NCBI RefSeq assembly: GCF_003597675.1
Contig: NZ_CP030827.1
Location: 1,488,001-1,552,000 of the forward strand
Direction of reading: 5' to 3'
Length of the DNA stretch: 64,000 nucleotides
Origin: Neorhizobium sp. NCHU2750
GTDB taxonomy: Bacteria > Pseudomonadota > Alphaproteobacteria > Rhizobiales > Rhizobiaceae
A program made the position numbers and the translations under genes. The notes beneath the pieces are model-generated. The model saw only the letters and a program-made list of their open reading frames with translations, searched no databases and was not told the origin of the DNA. This document shows, in pieces, positions 1-8,148 of this stretch (positions are counted from its first letter, which is position 1; every line of letters begins with the position of its first letter).

Positions 1-11
1 CCATCTTTCCG

Positions 12-656
12 ATGGCCGTTGCCGACATGTCGGCTTTCGCCAGATCCCTGCGCCAGCAGATCGCCACGCTTGATCACAAGCCGAGCCATCTCGAAATGCT
101 GAACCTCCTCAGCCGTGCCGGGGGCTTCCGCAATTACCAGCATTTTCGCGCCGAAGCCGAGGCGACCGGGCCTGTCGGCACGCCTGAAGCCGTCGCGGAT
201 CGCCTGCCGCCATTGCCGGATATGCCGGCAGATATGCAGCCCGACATGCAGCCGGACGAAAAGCGCGTGATGCATACGCTACGCGTCTTCGACCGCGCCG
301 GCCGGATCACCCGCTGGCCGGGAAAACGCTCCCAGCAGCAATTATGCATGTGGTACCTGTGGTCGAAGATCCCACGCGGGCGCTCTTTCTCCGAAAGGGA
401 GATCGGCGACTTCCTCAATACCCTGCATCTCTTCGGTGACCCGGCACTGCTGCGCCGCGATCTCTTCGATCTCGGCCTCGTGACCCGCAACCGCGACGGC
501 AGCAATTATCGCCGTGTCGAGCGCAGGCCGCCGCCGGAACTCGGCCTTCTCACGCGCCGGATCGGCACGGAGCCGCAACGTGCCCCGGGTGTCGGAACCG
601 CGCGGGTAAGTGGCCGCAGGCAAACGGCTGTGATCGTCACCGGCAATCCGGCCTGA
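12..656 (+). CDS. DUF2087 domain protein
   Basis: 214 aa, soluble. The N-terminal third is a short helical segment typical of the region preceding DUF2087 in rhizobial proteins; residues about 80-165 match my memory of DUF2087, with a tryptophan-rich stretch (RWPGKRSQQ, then MWYLWSKIP) followed by a winged-helix-like part ending in LVTRNRDGSNYRR. DUF2087 is often attached to DNA-binding regulators, so a nucleic-acid-related role is possible, but the function is unknown. A second ATG lies five codons in. The gene begins only 12 nt inside the window, so a longer N-terminus cannot be excluded. It converges on the PhzF gene. Confidence 0.7.
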   Translation: MAVADMSAFARSLRQQIATLDHKPSHLEMLNLLSRAGGFRNYQHFRAEAEATGPVGTPEAVADRLPPLPDMPADMQPDMQPDEKRVMHTLRVFDRAGRITRWPGKRSQQQLCMWYLWSKIPRGRSFSEREIGDFLNTLHLFGDPALLRRDLFDLGLVTRNRDGSNYRRVERRPPPELGLLTRRIGTEPQRAPGVGTARVSGRRQTAVIVTGNPA

Positions 657-701
657 CGGCCCGAAAACCGCTCGGCAGGCCTCGTCGGCAAACGAGGTCT
701 G

Positions 702-1538
702 CTACAGCGTCACCGTACCGGATATGCATGTGGCAACCTCACCGCCGACCCAGATGTCGCCGCCGACCTTGTCGACATGCACCCGTCCGGCGCGGCCGAG
801 CACGGTGCCCTGTGCGGCGACATAGCTTTCCGGCGCGATGCCTGAACCGATCAGCCATTGGGCAAGACCGGCATTGAGGCTGCCCGTCACCGGGTCCTCG
901 GTGCCGCGATTGCTGAAGGCGCGCACTTCGAACAGCGCCTCGTCGCCATCGGCCTCCGGACTGAACCGCCCGGCAATGCCGACACGCGTGCCGGCGAGAA
1001 TGCTGAAATCGGGGCGGACCGCCAGCACATAGGCGCGCGACGGCAACAGAACGCCGATCCAGTCCGGTCCGTTGTCGATCCAGTTGGCATCCTCGATCGT
1101 GGTCCGCGCCACGCCGAGGCCGGCTGCGATCTTCTCGACCAGCGCTTCCTCCACCGCGCCGCTGCGCCGCAAGGGAGGGGCGGCAAAGGCAAGCCTTTGG
1201 CCGTCGCGGCGGATGCGCACCAGCCCGGCACCGCATTCCTGCACGACTTCGCCCTCGGGCGGATTTTCGGCCTGGCTCAGCCAGACATGCGCGCTGCCGA
1301 GTGTCGGATGGCCGGCAAAGGGCAGTTCCTGGATGGGGGTGAAGATGCGCACCCGGTAATGCGCCTCGGGCACCGTCGGCTTCAAAAGAAAGGTCGTCTC
1401 GCTGAGATTGGTCCAGTTGGCGAAGGCCTGCATCTCGGCATCCGTCAATTGATCCGCACCGACGACGACCGCAAGCGGATTACCGCGCATCGGCTGGCTG
1501 GAAAAGACGTCGACCTGCTGGAAGGAAAATGTGGGCAT
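702..1538 (-). CDS. PhzF family isomerase-like protein
   Basis: 278 aa from the ATG at 1538; a GTG three codons upstream (1547) is an alternative start. The N-terminus FQQVDVF, then RGNPLAVV, then NLSETTFLL is the PhzF signature, and the second half carries FSNRGTEDPVTGS, the usual substrate-pocket loop. PhzF enzymes are cytosolic isomerases (diaminopimelate-epimerase fold); in phenazine producers they act on trans-2,3-dihydro-3-hydroxyanthranilate. No other phenazine genes are nearby, so this is probably one of the many orphan PhzF paralogues of unknown substrate. Confidence 0.88.
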   Translation of the reverse strand: MPTFSFQQVDVFSSQPMRGNPLAVVVGADQLTDAEMQAFANWTNLSETTFLLKPTVPEAHYRVRIFTPIQELPFAGHPTLGSAHVWLSQAENPPEGEVVQECGAGLVRIRRDGQRLAFAAPPLRRSGAVEEALVEKIAAGLGVARTTIEDANWIDNGPDWIGVLLPSRAYVLAVRPDFSILAGTRVGIAGRFSPEADGDEALFEVRAFSNRGTEDPVTGSLNAGLAQWLIGSGIAPESYVAAQGTVLGRAGRVHVDKVGGDIWVGGEVATCISGTVTL

Positions 1539-1618
1539 GGGGATCACTGTATCTCGTTGACTCTTGAAAACGGCAGCGTCGCTGCTGCCGTCCGATACTG
1601 CAATTGGCCGAGATCAAC

Positions 1619-3607
1619 TCACAGCGTCAGCCGGAAGTTCGAAAAACCGTTCTCGCCGTCGCCAGCATAGTCGATTTTCGCCCCCTTGATCTCGCTGGCG
1701 AAGTGGCGGCCTATCGGCCCGCTTTCGAACAGCGCGGTCGTGCCGGGCAGTGGCTTGAACGACCAGTTGCCATCCGCCGATGGATTGATCGTGCCCTGGT
1801 CGACGATATAGCGCACGATCACGTCGCGATTGGTGTCGGGAGCGGCAAAGATCAGCTTGTCGCCGGCGATCTCCGGAAACTTGCCGCCGCCGCCGGCCCG
1901 GTAATTGTTCGTCGCGACGACGAATTTCTGTTCGAGATCAATCGGTTTCCCGTCGAACTTGAGATCGAGGATGCGGTTGGCGTCGGCATTGATGAGCTTG
2001 CCGTCCTTGTCGAAGCGCACCGGCTGCGACAGGTCGATCTGGTAGGTCACGCCGTCGATCACGTCGAAATTGTAGGACGGGAAGCCGTCGTTCAACAGCG
2101 GTGCATCCTTGGCGCCCGGCTGGACCTGGTTGAACATGCCGGCCGACATTTCCAGCCAGTTCTTCACCTGCGCACCGGTGACCAGAACGGCCTGTACCGT
2201 GTTGGGATAGAGATAGAGATCGGCGACATTCTTGATGGCGATATCGCCGGTCGGCACGTCGGTATAATAGTCGGAGCCATTGCGCCCGCCTGCCTTGAAC
2301 GGTGCCGCCGCCGAAAGCAGCGGCAGATCCTTGTAGGGACCGTCCTTCAGCATCGCCTTCATGTACCAGGTCTGCGCATTGGAGACGATCTGCACCGACG
2401 GGTCGTCGGCGACCAGCGCGAAATAGGAATAGAGCGGCGCCGAGGTCTTGCCCACCGGACGGCGTACGTAGGCAAGCGTCGCCTCATGTTCTCTGCGTGC
2501 GGCATCAAGCACTTCCGGCTTGTCCTTCACGTCGGCTATGACCTTGTGGCTGTCGTCGCGATGGTAGATCGGACGCGCCTCTGAGGTGGAGGAAATGATC
2601 TTCCAGCGATCGCCGTCCTTTTCGACCAGAAGGTCGATCAGGCCCATATGCGAGCCCCAGAAACCGCCCATCACGGCCGGCTTGCCCATCAGCGTGCCTT
2701 TCTCGGCATCGGCCCCGGCAATGCCGACGAAATCCTTCGGGCCGGGGAAGACCAGGTGCTGGTGGCCGGTGAAGATCGCATCGATACCGTCGACGCCGGC
2801 GAGATAGAGCGAGGCGTTCTCCATCCGGTCGCTCTGGCCCGAACCGTCTATGCCGGAATGCGACAGCGCGATCACGATATCCGCGCCTTCCTCCTTCATC
2901 ACCGGAACCCAGGCTTTTGCCGCATCGACGATGTCGCGCGTCTGCGCCTTGCCTTCGAGGTTCTTGGCATCCCAGGTCATGATCGGCGGAGTAACGAAGC
3001 CGATGAAGCCGACCTTGATCGGGCTGGTCTTGCCCGCCCCGTCACGGATCTGCTTCTCAAGGATCACATAGGGTTTGAAAAACAGTTCATCTTGTCTGGC
3101 ATCGGATGCCAGCAGGCCTCTGGTAAGGTTGGCACAAACGTAAGGGAAGCTGGAACCGGAAAGGACCTTGAACATGAAGTCCAGGCCGTAGTTGAACTCG
3201 TGATTTCCCAGCGTCCCGACATCGTAACCCAGCACGTTCATCGCCTTGATGACGGGGTGCATGTCGCCATCCTTCATGCCCCGCTCATAGGCGATATAGT
3301 CGCCGAGCGGATTGCCCTGCAGGAAATCGCCATTGTCGATCAGCATCGAATTGCCGGCTTCCGCGCGGATCGCGTCGATGATCGAGGCGGTGCGGGCAAG
3401 GCCCAGCGTATCGCTCGGCTTGTCGGCATAATAGTCATAGGGGAAGACATGGACATGGATGTCCGTCGTTTCCATGATCCGCAGATGCGCCTGGTTGGCC
3501 TGTGCCCGCGCTGCAAACGGATGCAGCGCGACAAGCGCCGATGAGGCGGCGGCACCGGCGAGGACAGAGCGGCGCGAAATCTGCGCGGACGGTGCGGAAA
3601 GCAGCAT
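1619..3607 (-). CDS. cpdB: bifunctional 2',3'-cyclic-nucleotide 2'-phosphodiesterase/3'-nucleotidase
   Basis: 662 aa from the ATG at 3607, chosen because GAGGGAG lies just upstream; a longer reading to 3643 has no such site. The N-terminus has a twin-arginine signal (SRRSVLAG, hydrophobic stretch, ARAQA cleavage). The metallophosphatase domain follows with TTDIHVHVFPYDYY, IDNGDFLQGNP and GNHEFNYG metal-binding motifs, then a 5'-nucleotidase C-terminal domain. The length fits CpdB. It hydrolyses 2',3'-cyclic nucleotides and 3'-nucleotides in the periplasm, releasing nucleosides and phosphate. The twin-arginine signal suggests folding and metal loading before export. Confidence 0.9.
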   Translation of the reverse strand: MLLSAPSAQISRRSVLAGAAASSALVALHPFAARAQANQAHLRIMETTDIHVHVFPYDYYADKPSDTLGLARTASIIDAIRAEAGNSMLIDNGDFLQGNPLGDYIAYERGMKDGDMHPVIKAMNVLGYDVGTLGNHEFNYGLDFMFKVLSGSSFPYVCANLTRGLLASDARQDELFFKPYVILEKQIRDGAGKTSPIKVGFIGFVTPPIMTWDAKNLEGKAQTRDIVDAAKAWVPVMKEEGADIVIALSHSGIDGSGQSDRMENASLYLAGVDGIDAIFTGHQHLVFPGPKDFVGIAGADAEKGTLMGKPAVMGGFWGSHMGLIDLLVEKDGDRWKIISSTSEARPIYHRDDSHKVIADVKDKPEVLDAARREHEATLAYVRRPVGKTSAPLYSYFALVADDPSVQIVSNAQTWYMKAMLKDGPYKDLPLLSAAAPFKAGGRNGSDYYTDVPTGDIAIKNVADLYLYPNTVQAVLVTGAQVKNWLEMSAGMFNQVQPGAKDAPLLNDGFPSYNFDVIDGVTYQIDLSQPVRFDKDGKLINADANRILDLKFDGKPIDLEQKFVVATNNYRAGGGGKFPEIAGDKLIFAAPDTNRDVIVRYIVDQGTINPSADGNWSFKPLPGTTALFESGPIGRHFASEIKGAKIDYAGDGENGFSNFRLTL

Positions 3608-3644
3608 GAAATCTCCCTCATTCGTCATCGAAAGGCGCGACACT

Positions 3645-3710
3645 ACAGCATCGGCCCGAAAATCGGAATCGATTTTCGGAAAGCCTGATGCGTAGATTCA
3701 AGGAGATAGA
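3645..3710. repeat. rhizobial intergenic palindromic repeat
   Basis: A long inverted repeat upstream of cpdB. Its core is a perfect 10-bp stem (3656-3665 with 3670-3679) around a GAAT loop, flanked by an outer GCATC/GATGC pair (3648-3652 with 3687-3691) and followed by a segment ending in AGAGCG. I recognise this arrangement as a dispersed intergenic repeat common in Rhizobiaceae genomes; copy number in this genome cannot be seen from one window. Confidence 0.6.
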
Positions 3711-3721
3711 GCGTCAGCCTG

Positions 3722-3737
3722 CGTCATTTAAATGACG
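3722..3737. promoter_or_regulatory. perfect 16-bp palindrome upstream of cpdB
   Basis: CGTCATTTAAATGACG is perfectly self-complementary and sits between the pilZ gene end and the repeat upstream of cpdB, 115 nt before the cpdB start. Its lack of a loop makes an operator more likely than a terminator. A GTCA half-site at 3713 lies 10 bp from the one at 3723, reminiscent of but not matching the 11-bp spacing of a Pho box. Confidence 0.35.
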
Positions 3738-3763
3738 GAGGAAGGTCTGCCCGCCCGGCGGGG

Positions 3764-4102
3764 CTATCCCCTCAGCACCGGCGTGACGTCCTGATGGAAA
3801 AAGCGGAAATAGGCGGCGACCTGTGCCGAGGCATTGGTGTTCGGGCGGAACTGGATGCCGAGGCGGCCGCTATGCGACCACTTGACGATGCCTTCCAGCA
3901 CGCCGAGTTCCTCGCTGTCGATCCTGATCGGGCTGCCGACCGATGCATTGAAGGGGGCGCTAAGATCGAGCGCCAGTCCCGTCGCCGAGATGTTGACCAC
4001 CCGGCCATTCACCGACTGTCCGTAATATTTCAGCGTGCCCGCGATGCGTGTCTTGCGGCGTGGTGCCGAACGCACCGTCATGTTCAGATTGTTGACCGCC
4101 AT
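3764..4102 (-). CDS. PilZ domain protein
   Basis: 112 aa from the ATG at 4102, which is preceded by AGGAGAAGG; the ORF extends further upstream without a better site. Nearly the whole protein is one PilZ domain, with the two c-di-GMP contact motifs visible: RRKTRI near residue 16 and NISATG near residue 39. PilZ proteins bind cyclic di-GMP and relay it to motility, exopolysaccharide or cell-cycle targets. With no extra domain it should act as a stand-alone adaptor. No adjacent diguanylate cyclase or target gene is present. Confidence 0.87.
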   Translation of the reverse strand: MAVNNLNMTVRSAPRRKTRIAGTLKYYGQSVNGRVVNISATGLALDLSAPFNASVGSPIRIDSEELGVLEGIVKWSHSGRLGIQFRPNTNASAQVAAYFRFFHQDVTPVLRG

Positions 4103-4343
4103 GGATCCTTCTCCTGTCTGTGCCGCAAGCTTAGCCGACATCAATTGAGACGAATTTAGCACCTGTCACAAAATTGTAGCGAATCGGGTAAGCGCGGCTT
4201 TACTTCCCCGCCGATCCGGCACCAATGGATGGGCGCGGCGAGGGTGATTCTCCTAATGATTCCCCGGCGGTTCGGGTGAGGCTGGAGGGATGGCTTCTGT
4301 CTGCATTGAGCACTGACGAGACAATGTCCGGCAGGCCTGCCGG

Positions 4344-5177
4344 ATGAGCACGACGGTCGTCTTCCTGGCGCTGTTTGCCGCCATTCTCCATGCAAGCTGG
4401 AATGCCTTCCTGCGATCGGGCGCCGATCGCTTCTGGCTGATGACGGTGATGAACCTGGCGATCAGCATCGCGGCGCTGCCGGTGGCCCTGTGGCTGCCGC
4501 TCCCGGCCTCGGCCGCATGGCCCTATATTGTCGGCTCGTCGATCTTCCAGCTGCTTTACGGTCTTCTTCTGGTCGCCGCCTATCGCCATGGGGAACTCGG
4601 CCAAGTCTATCCGATCATTCGCGGCAGCGCGCCGCTGCTCGTCACCGCCGCCACCTTCGTGTTGGTCGGCGAGGTCCTGCATCCGCTCGCCATGCTCGGC
4701 GTCTGCTGCATCGTGCTCGGCATCATGGCTTTGGCGCTCGGCAAGGCGCGGGCGACGACCACGTCCATGCTGTTTGCACTGGCGACCGGCGTTGCGATTG
4801 CCGGCTATTCGACCGTCGATGCCATCGGCATCAGGCTCTCGGGTGACAGGATCGCCTATATCGCCTGGGTCTTCATCCTGCCCGGCATCATGCTTTCAAT
4901 TGCCTATATGGTCATGCGCGGTCCGCTGCGCGTCAATCTGCGCGCGCCCGAAACCCGCAAGGCGATCGGCGGCGGCATGGTCTCGCTCTGCTCCTACGGC
5001 ACCGTGCTGATCGCCTATTCCATGGCGCCCGCCGGCCCGGTTTCGGCGCTTCGCGAAACCAGCGTCGTCTTCGCTGCCCTGATCGGCTGGCGGTTCTTAG
5101 GCGAAAGGCTCACCGCCAAGCGTATCGCCGCCTGCATCATGGTTGCCGCGGGCGCAATCCTGATCGGCCTTTCATAA
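4344..5177 (+). CDS. EamA/DMT family transporter
   Basis: 277 aa, about ten hydrophobic segments in two similar halves, as in the drug/metabolite transporter superfamily. The first half has HASWNAFLRSGADR and the RHGELGQVYPIIRGSAPLL segment typical of EamA proteins; the second ends in ALIGWRFLGERLTAKRIAA, the usual EamA hallmark. It is an inner-membrane exporter or importer of unknown substrate. It converges on the lrp gene with only 22 nt between stops. Confidence 0.85.
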   Translation: MSTTVVFLALFAAILHASWNAFLRSGADRFWLMTVMNLAISIAALPVALWLPLPASAAWPYIVGSSIFQLLYGLLLVAAYRHGELGQVYPIIRGSAPLLVTAATFVLVGEVLHPLAMLGVCCIVLGIMALALGKARATTTSMLFALATGVAIAGYSTVDAIGIRLSGDRIAYIAWVFILPGIMLSIAYMVMRGPLRVNLRAPETRKAIGGGMVSLCSYGTVLIAYSMAPAGPVSALRETSVVFAALIGWRFLGERLTAKRIAACIMVAAGAILIGLS

Positions 5178-5199
5178 GCCGGGGTCATAACCCAGGATG

Positions 5200-5661
5200 T
5201 CATAACCCGACATTCGGCCGGTCGATGACCTCGCGCAGGGCGAAGCTGGAATTGATCTTCACCACATGCGGCAGGGCTGACAGCCAGTCCCGGTGGATGC
5301 GCTCATAATCTGCCAGGTCCTTGGCCGCCACCCGCAGGATATAGTCGTATTCTCCCGACATCAGGTAGCAGACCAGCACGTTCGGGCAGAGTTTGACCGC
5401 CGCCTCGAACTCCGTCAGCGTCTTGGCGAACTGGCCCGACAGCGAAATGTGCACGATGGCCACCATCTTGGTGTCGAGTGCCGCATTGGAAAGCCGTGCG
5501 TAATAGCCGCTGATCGTGCCGTTCTTCTCCAGTATGTCGAGCCGTCGCGAACAGGCCGATGGCGACAGGCCGACCCGTTCGGCAAGCTCCGCATTGGAAA
5601 TCCGGCCGTTCTCCTGCAGCGTGCGCATCATCGCACGATCGATTGCGTCAAAGCTGCTCAT
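5200..5661 (-). CDS. Lrp/AsnC family regulator, probable regulator of ald
   Basis: 153 aa from the ATG at 5661; the frame extends upstream without a good ribosome site. The N-terminal winged helix reads DAIDRAMMRTLQENGRISNAELAERVGLSPSACSRR as separate helices, followed by an AsnC/RAM effector domain (residues about 65-145). It is divergent from ald with 156 nt between starts. In many alpha- and actinobacteria an Lrp-type protein beside ald activates it in response to alanine, so that role is inferred here from position. Confidence 0.9.
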   Translation of the reverse strand: MSSFDAIDRAMMRTLQENGRISNAELAERVGLSPSACSRRLDILEKNGTISGYYARLSNAALDTKMVAIVHISLSGQFAKTLTEFEAAVKLCPNVLVCYLMSGEYDYILRVAAKDLADYERIHRDWLSALPHVVKINSSFALREVIDRPNVGL

Positions 5662-5817
5662 TCGGCAGTCCTTCGAAAATTGGCTCCATCGCGCAATAGT
5701 CTGCGAAAATCTGCCTTCCGGCAATTCGTCTTCGCAAGGACATTCTGTCGCTTTTCTGGTGTGCTTGGCACGCAGAAATCAACTGGCGGCTGCCATCATA
5801 AAAGAGAGGAATGCTGC
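5662..5817. promoter_or_regulatory. divergent lrp/ald control region
   Basis: This 156-nt gap holds both start-proximal regions. Related short elements recur in it (TTCGAAAA, TGCGAAAAT, TTCGCAAGG), as would suit several Lrp dimers binding in phase, but I cannot define an operator. A strong site, GAGAGGAA, precedes ald. Confidence 0.45.
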
Positions 5818-6936
5818 ATGCGTGTCGGATGTCCGAAGGAAATCAAGAACCATGAATATCGTGTCGGCCTGACGCCCGGTGCCGTGCGCGAATATGTGGC
5901 GCATGGCCATGAGGTTCTGGTCGAAACCAAGGCCGGAGCCGGCATCGGTGCCGATGATGCCGCCTATCAGGCAGCCGGCGCCAGGATCGTCGCCGGCCCG
6001 AAGGACATCTTTGAAAAATGCGACATGGTGGTGAAGGTCAAGGAACCGCAGCCGGCCGAATGGGCTGAGCTTCGCGATGGCCAGATCCTCTATACCTATC
6101 TTCATCTCGCACCGGATCCGGAACAGACCAAGGGGCTCCTCGCGTCCGGCGTCACCGCCGTCGCCTATGAAACGGTGACCGATGAGCGCGGTGGCCTGCC
6201 GCTTCTCGCGCCCATGTCGGAAGTCGCCGGCCGGCTGGCAATCCAGGCCGGTGCCACGGGCCTGCAGAAGGCCAATGGCGGGCGCGGCATCCTGCTCGGC
6301 GGCGTGCCCGGCGTGCTGCCGGCCAAGGTCGTCGTTGTCGGCGGTGGCGTCGTCGGCCTGCATGCGGCCCGCATGGCAGCCGGTCTTGGCGCCGATGTCT
6401 CCATTCTCGATCGCTCGCTGCCCCGCCTGCGCCAGCTCGACGATCTTTTCGCCGGTCGTGTCCACACCCGCTATTCGACGATCGATGCTATCGAAGACGA
6501 AGTGTTCTCGGCCGATCTCATTATCGGCGCCGTGCTGATCCCCGGTGCCGCCGCCCCGAAACTGGTCAGCCGCGAAATGCTCTCGGGGATGAAGAAGGGG
6601 GCCGTGATGGTCGACGTTGCGATCGACCAGGGCGGCTGCTTCGAAACCTCCCATGCCACGACCCATTCCGACCCGACCTACGAGGTCGATGGCATCGTCC
6701 ACTACTGCGTTGCCAACATGCCCGGCGCCGTGCCGATCACCTCAACCCATGCGCTGAACAATGCCACCCTGCAGCATGGCCTGGCACTCGCCGATCGTGG
6801 CCTCAGGGCCATCGCCGAGGACCGCCACCTGCGCAACGGTCTCAATGTTCACAAGGGAAGGGTGACCAACGCCGCCGTTGCAGAAGCTCTCGGCTACGAA
6901 GCCTTCGCACCGGAAAAGCTTCTAAACGTCGCCTGA
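5818..6936 (+). CDS. ald: alanine dehydrogenase
   Basis: 372 aa from the ATG at 5818, preceded by GAGAGGAA. The start MRVGCPKEIKNHEYRVGLTP is the classic N-terminus with the substrate-binding Arg and Lys. The NAD-binding fold follows with GGVPGVLPAKVVVVGGGVVG, and the catalytic region has VAIDQGGCFETS and the C-terminal TSTHALNNATL. It interconverts L-alanine and pyruvate plus ammonia using NAD in the cytosol, allowing growth on alanine and ammonia assimilation. It is divergent from an Lrp regulator and followed by a terminator. Confidence 0.96.
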   Translation: MRVGCPKEIKNHEYRVGLTPGAVREYVAHGHEVLVETKAGAGIGADDAAYQAAGARIVAGPKDIFEKCDMVVKVKEPQPAEWAELRDGQILYTYLHLAPDPEQTKGLLASGVTAVAYETVTDERGGLPLLAPMSEVAGRLAIQAGATGLQKANGGRGILLGGVPGVLPAKVVVVGGGVVGLHAARMAAGLGADVSILDRSLPRLRQLDDLFAGRVHTRYSTIDAIEDEVFSADLIIGAVLIPGAAAPKLVSREMLSGMKKGAVMVDVAIDQGGCFETSHATTHSDPTYEVDGIVHYCVANMPGAVPITSTHALNNATLQHGLALADRGLRAIAEDRHLRNGLNVHKGRVTNAAVAEALGYEAFAPEKLLNVA

Positions 6937-6959
6937 GGCGAGGCGTCGAAACGCATGAA

Positions 6960-6991
6960 AACGCCGGGCGCACTGCATTCGGCGTTTTTTT
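6960..6991 (+). terminator. rho-independent terminator after ald
   Basis: AACGCCG pairs with CGGCGTT across a 13-nt loop and runs into seven T residues, 23 nt after the ald stop. Confidence 0.85.
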
Positions 6992-7005
6992 GTCAGTAAA
7001 TTCAA

Positions 7006-7075
7006 TTCGATATGATTTAGATATATCGAAGAGCTTGCGTCCCGAAATGAGAAGGCTATCTTTAGATATATCGAA
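7006..7075. promoter_or_regulatory. twin operator-like repeats upstream of padR gene
   Basis: TTTAGATATATCGAA occurs twice in direct orientation, at 7016-7030 and 7061-7075, 45 bp apart. Each copy is itself a near-palindrome centred on GATATATC, and the first also pairs with TTCGATAT at 7006-7013. These AT-rich sites stand out in a GC-rich genome and end 22 nt before the PadR start. PadR-family proteins commonly bind such palindromes and repress their own gene, so autoregulation is the likely meaning. Confidence 0.6.
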
Positions 7076-7097
7076 AGACAGTCTTAAGGAGACAATC

Positions 7098-7808
7098 ATG
7101 TTTGGACACAGGTTCGATGGCCGCGATCGGTGCGGCGAACGAGGCGCCCGCAAGGGCTTTGAAGAGATGTTCGCAATGCGTGGCGGTCCGTTCGGTCGCA
7201 GCTTCGGCGGCCCGGGTCGTGGCGGTCGCGGCGGCCCCCATGGAGGTCCCAATGGCGGACCTGGCGGACGCGGCTTCGGCGATGACGGCGATGGCCGTAT
7301 CGGCCGCTTCCTGATGCAGGGCGACCTGCGCCTTCTGGTTCTGGCGCTGATCGAGAAGGAACCCCGCCACGGTTACGAGATCATCAAGCATATCGAGGAC
7401 ATGACCTACGGCTTCTATGCTCCGAGCCCGGGCGTCGTCTATCCGACGCTGACCTATCTCGAAGAAGCAGGTTATGTGGTGTCGGAAGCCGACGGCAACA
7501 AGAAGCGCTATGCCATCACCGAAGAAGGCAAGGCACATCTGGACGAGAACCGCAGCTTTGCGGCAACCATCCTCGACCGGCTGTCCGAGCTTGCCGAGCG
7601 CATCAAGCAGCGGCAGGAAAAGTCCGAAGGCCGCCGTGGCGACCGCGGTCCTGATCTGCCCCGCAGTGTCGATGCGGCACTCCTCAACCTTCGCGAAGTC
7701 ATCGCCGGCAAGCTTTCGACGGATGAGAAGAAGGCCGGCGATATCGTCAGGCTGCTCCTGCAGGTCGCCGACGATCTCGACGGCAAGGATGGCGAAAGCC
7801 AGGACTGA
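7098..7808 (+). CDS. PadR family transcriptional regulator with Gly/Arg-rich N-terminus
   Basis: 236 aa from the ATG at 7098, with AAGGAGA seven nt upstream. Residues about 25-60 are very rich in Gly and Arg (many GG, RGG and PHGG units) and look disordered. The PadR winged helix follows (about 68-145): LRLLVLALIEKEPRHGYEIIK, then SPGVVYPTLTYLEEAGYV, then KKRYAITEEG. The C-terminal helices (about 150-230) should dimerise. PadR proteins are small-molecule-responsive repressors; no transporter or enzyme target is adjacent, since an IS element follows. Confidence 0.9.
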   Translation: MFGHRFDGRDRCGERGARKGFEEMFAMRGGPFGRSFGGPGRGGRGGPHGGPNGGPGGRGFGDDGDGRIGRFLMQGDLRLLVLALIEKEPRHGYEIIKHIEDMTYGFYAPSPGVVYPTLTYLEEAGYVVSEADGNKKRYAITEEGKAHLDENRSFAATILDRLSELAERIKQRQEKSEGRRGDRGPDLPRSVDAALLNLREVIAGKLSTDEKKAGDIVRLLLQVADDLDGKDGESQD

Positions 7809-7870
7809 GGCAATTCGCCCAAGCTGCAGTTTCTCCCCCCTTGGCGGGGGAGAATGGAATTTCAGCATCT

Positions 7871-7970
7871 TAGAGCAGTTCCAGCAAAAGTGCGTCGCGG
7901 TTTTGCGTCCCGAACTGTGGCAAATCAGAGGGATAGGGCGATTTCGCGTTTCGAAGAAAAGCGGAATTGC
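7871..7970. repeat. rhizobial intergenic repeat (RIME-like)
   Basis: The segment begins AGAGCAGTTCCAGCAAAAG and continues through GCGGTTTTGCGTCC to GAACTG. CAGTTC at 7876-7881 pairs with GAACTG at 7912-7917. I recognise it as a dispersed noncoding repeat of Rhizobiaceae. It lies between the PadR gene and the IS110 transposase, so the IS element may have inserted beside or into it. Confidence 0.6.
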
Positions 7971-7987
7971 TTGTCTTATGACTATCT

Positions 7988-8148
7988 GCGCTTCTTTTGA
8001 GAAAAAGAAGCGCCGGAGAGGAGGGCCATCCTCTTCCGGCGATGGAGGATGGATCGAGAAATGCCTGGCCGTTTTGGGGCCGAGCTAGAGTGTGATCGCC
8101 TCCATCTTTTCCAATCGTCCTGAACGGATACCCGAGCTTTGGGCTCGG
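7988..8148 (+). ncRNA. candidate IS110 bridge RNA region
   Basis: Directly upstream of the transposase, several hairpins follow one another: an 11-bp perfect stem at 7988-8013 with a GAGA loop; a bulged stem at 8013-8039 (CCGGA/TCCGG plus GAGGA/TCCTC); GGCC/GGCC around 8069-8083; and CCGAGC/GCTCGG at about 8131-8147. IS110 elements are known to encode a structured bridge RNA in the noncoding end upstream of the transposase, with two loops that pair to target and donor DNA. Position and structure fit; guide sequences could not be assigned. Confidence 0.4.

Noticed and set aside
702..1538. Phenazine biosynthesis locus
   Set aside because: Only a PhzF homologue is present; orphan PhzF proteins are common and no other phz gene is seen.
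5293..5817. Upstream in-frame extension of ald
   Set aside because: It runs through lrp on the other strand; the ATG at 5818 has a strong ribosome site and gives the standard N-terminus.
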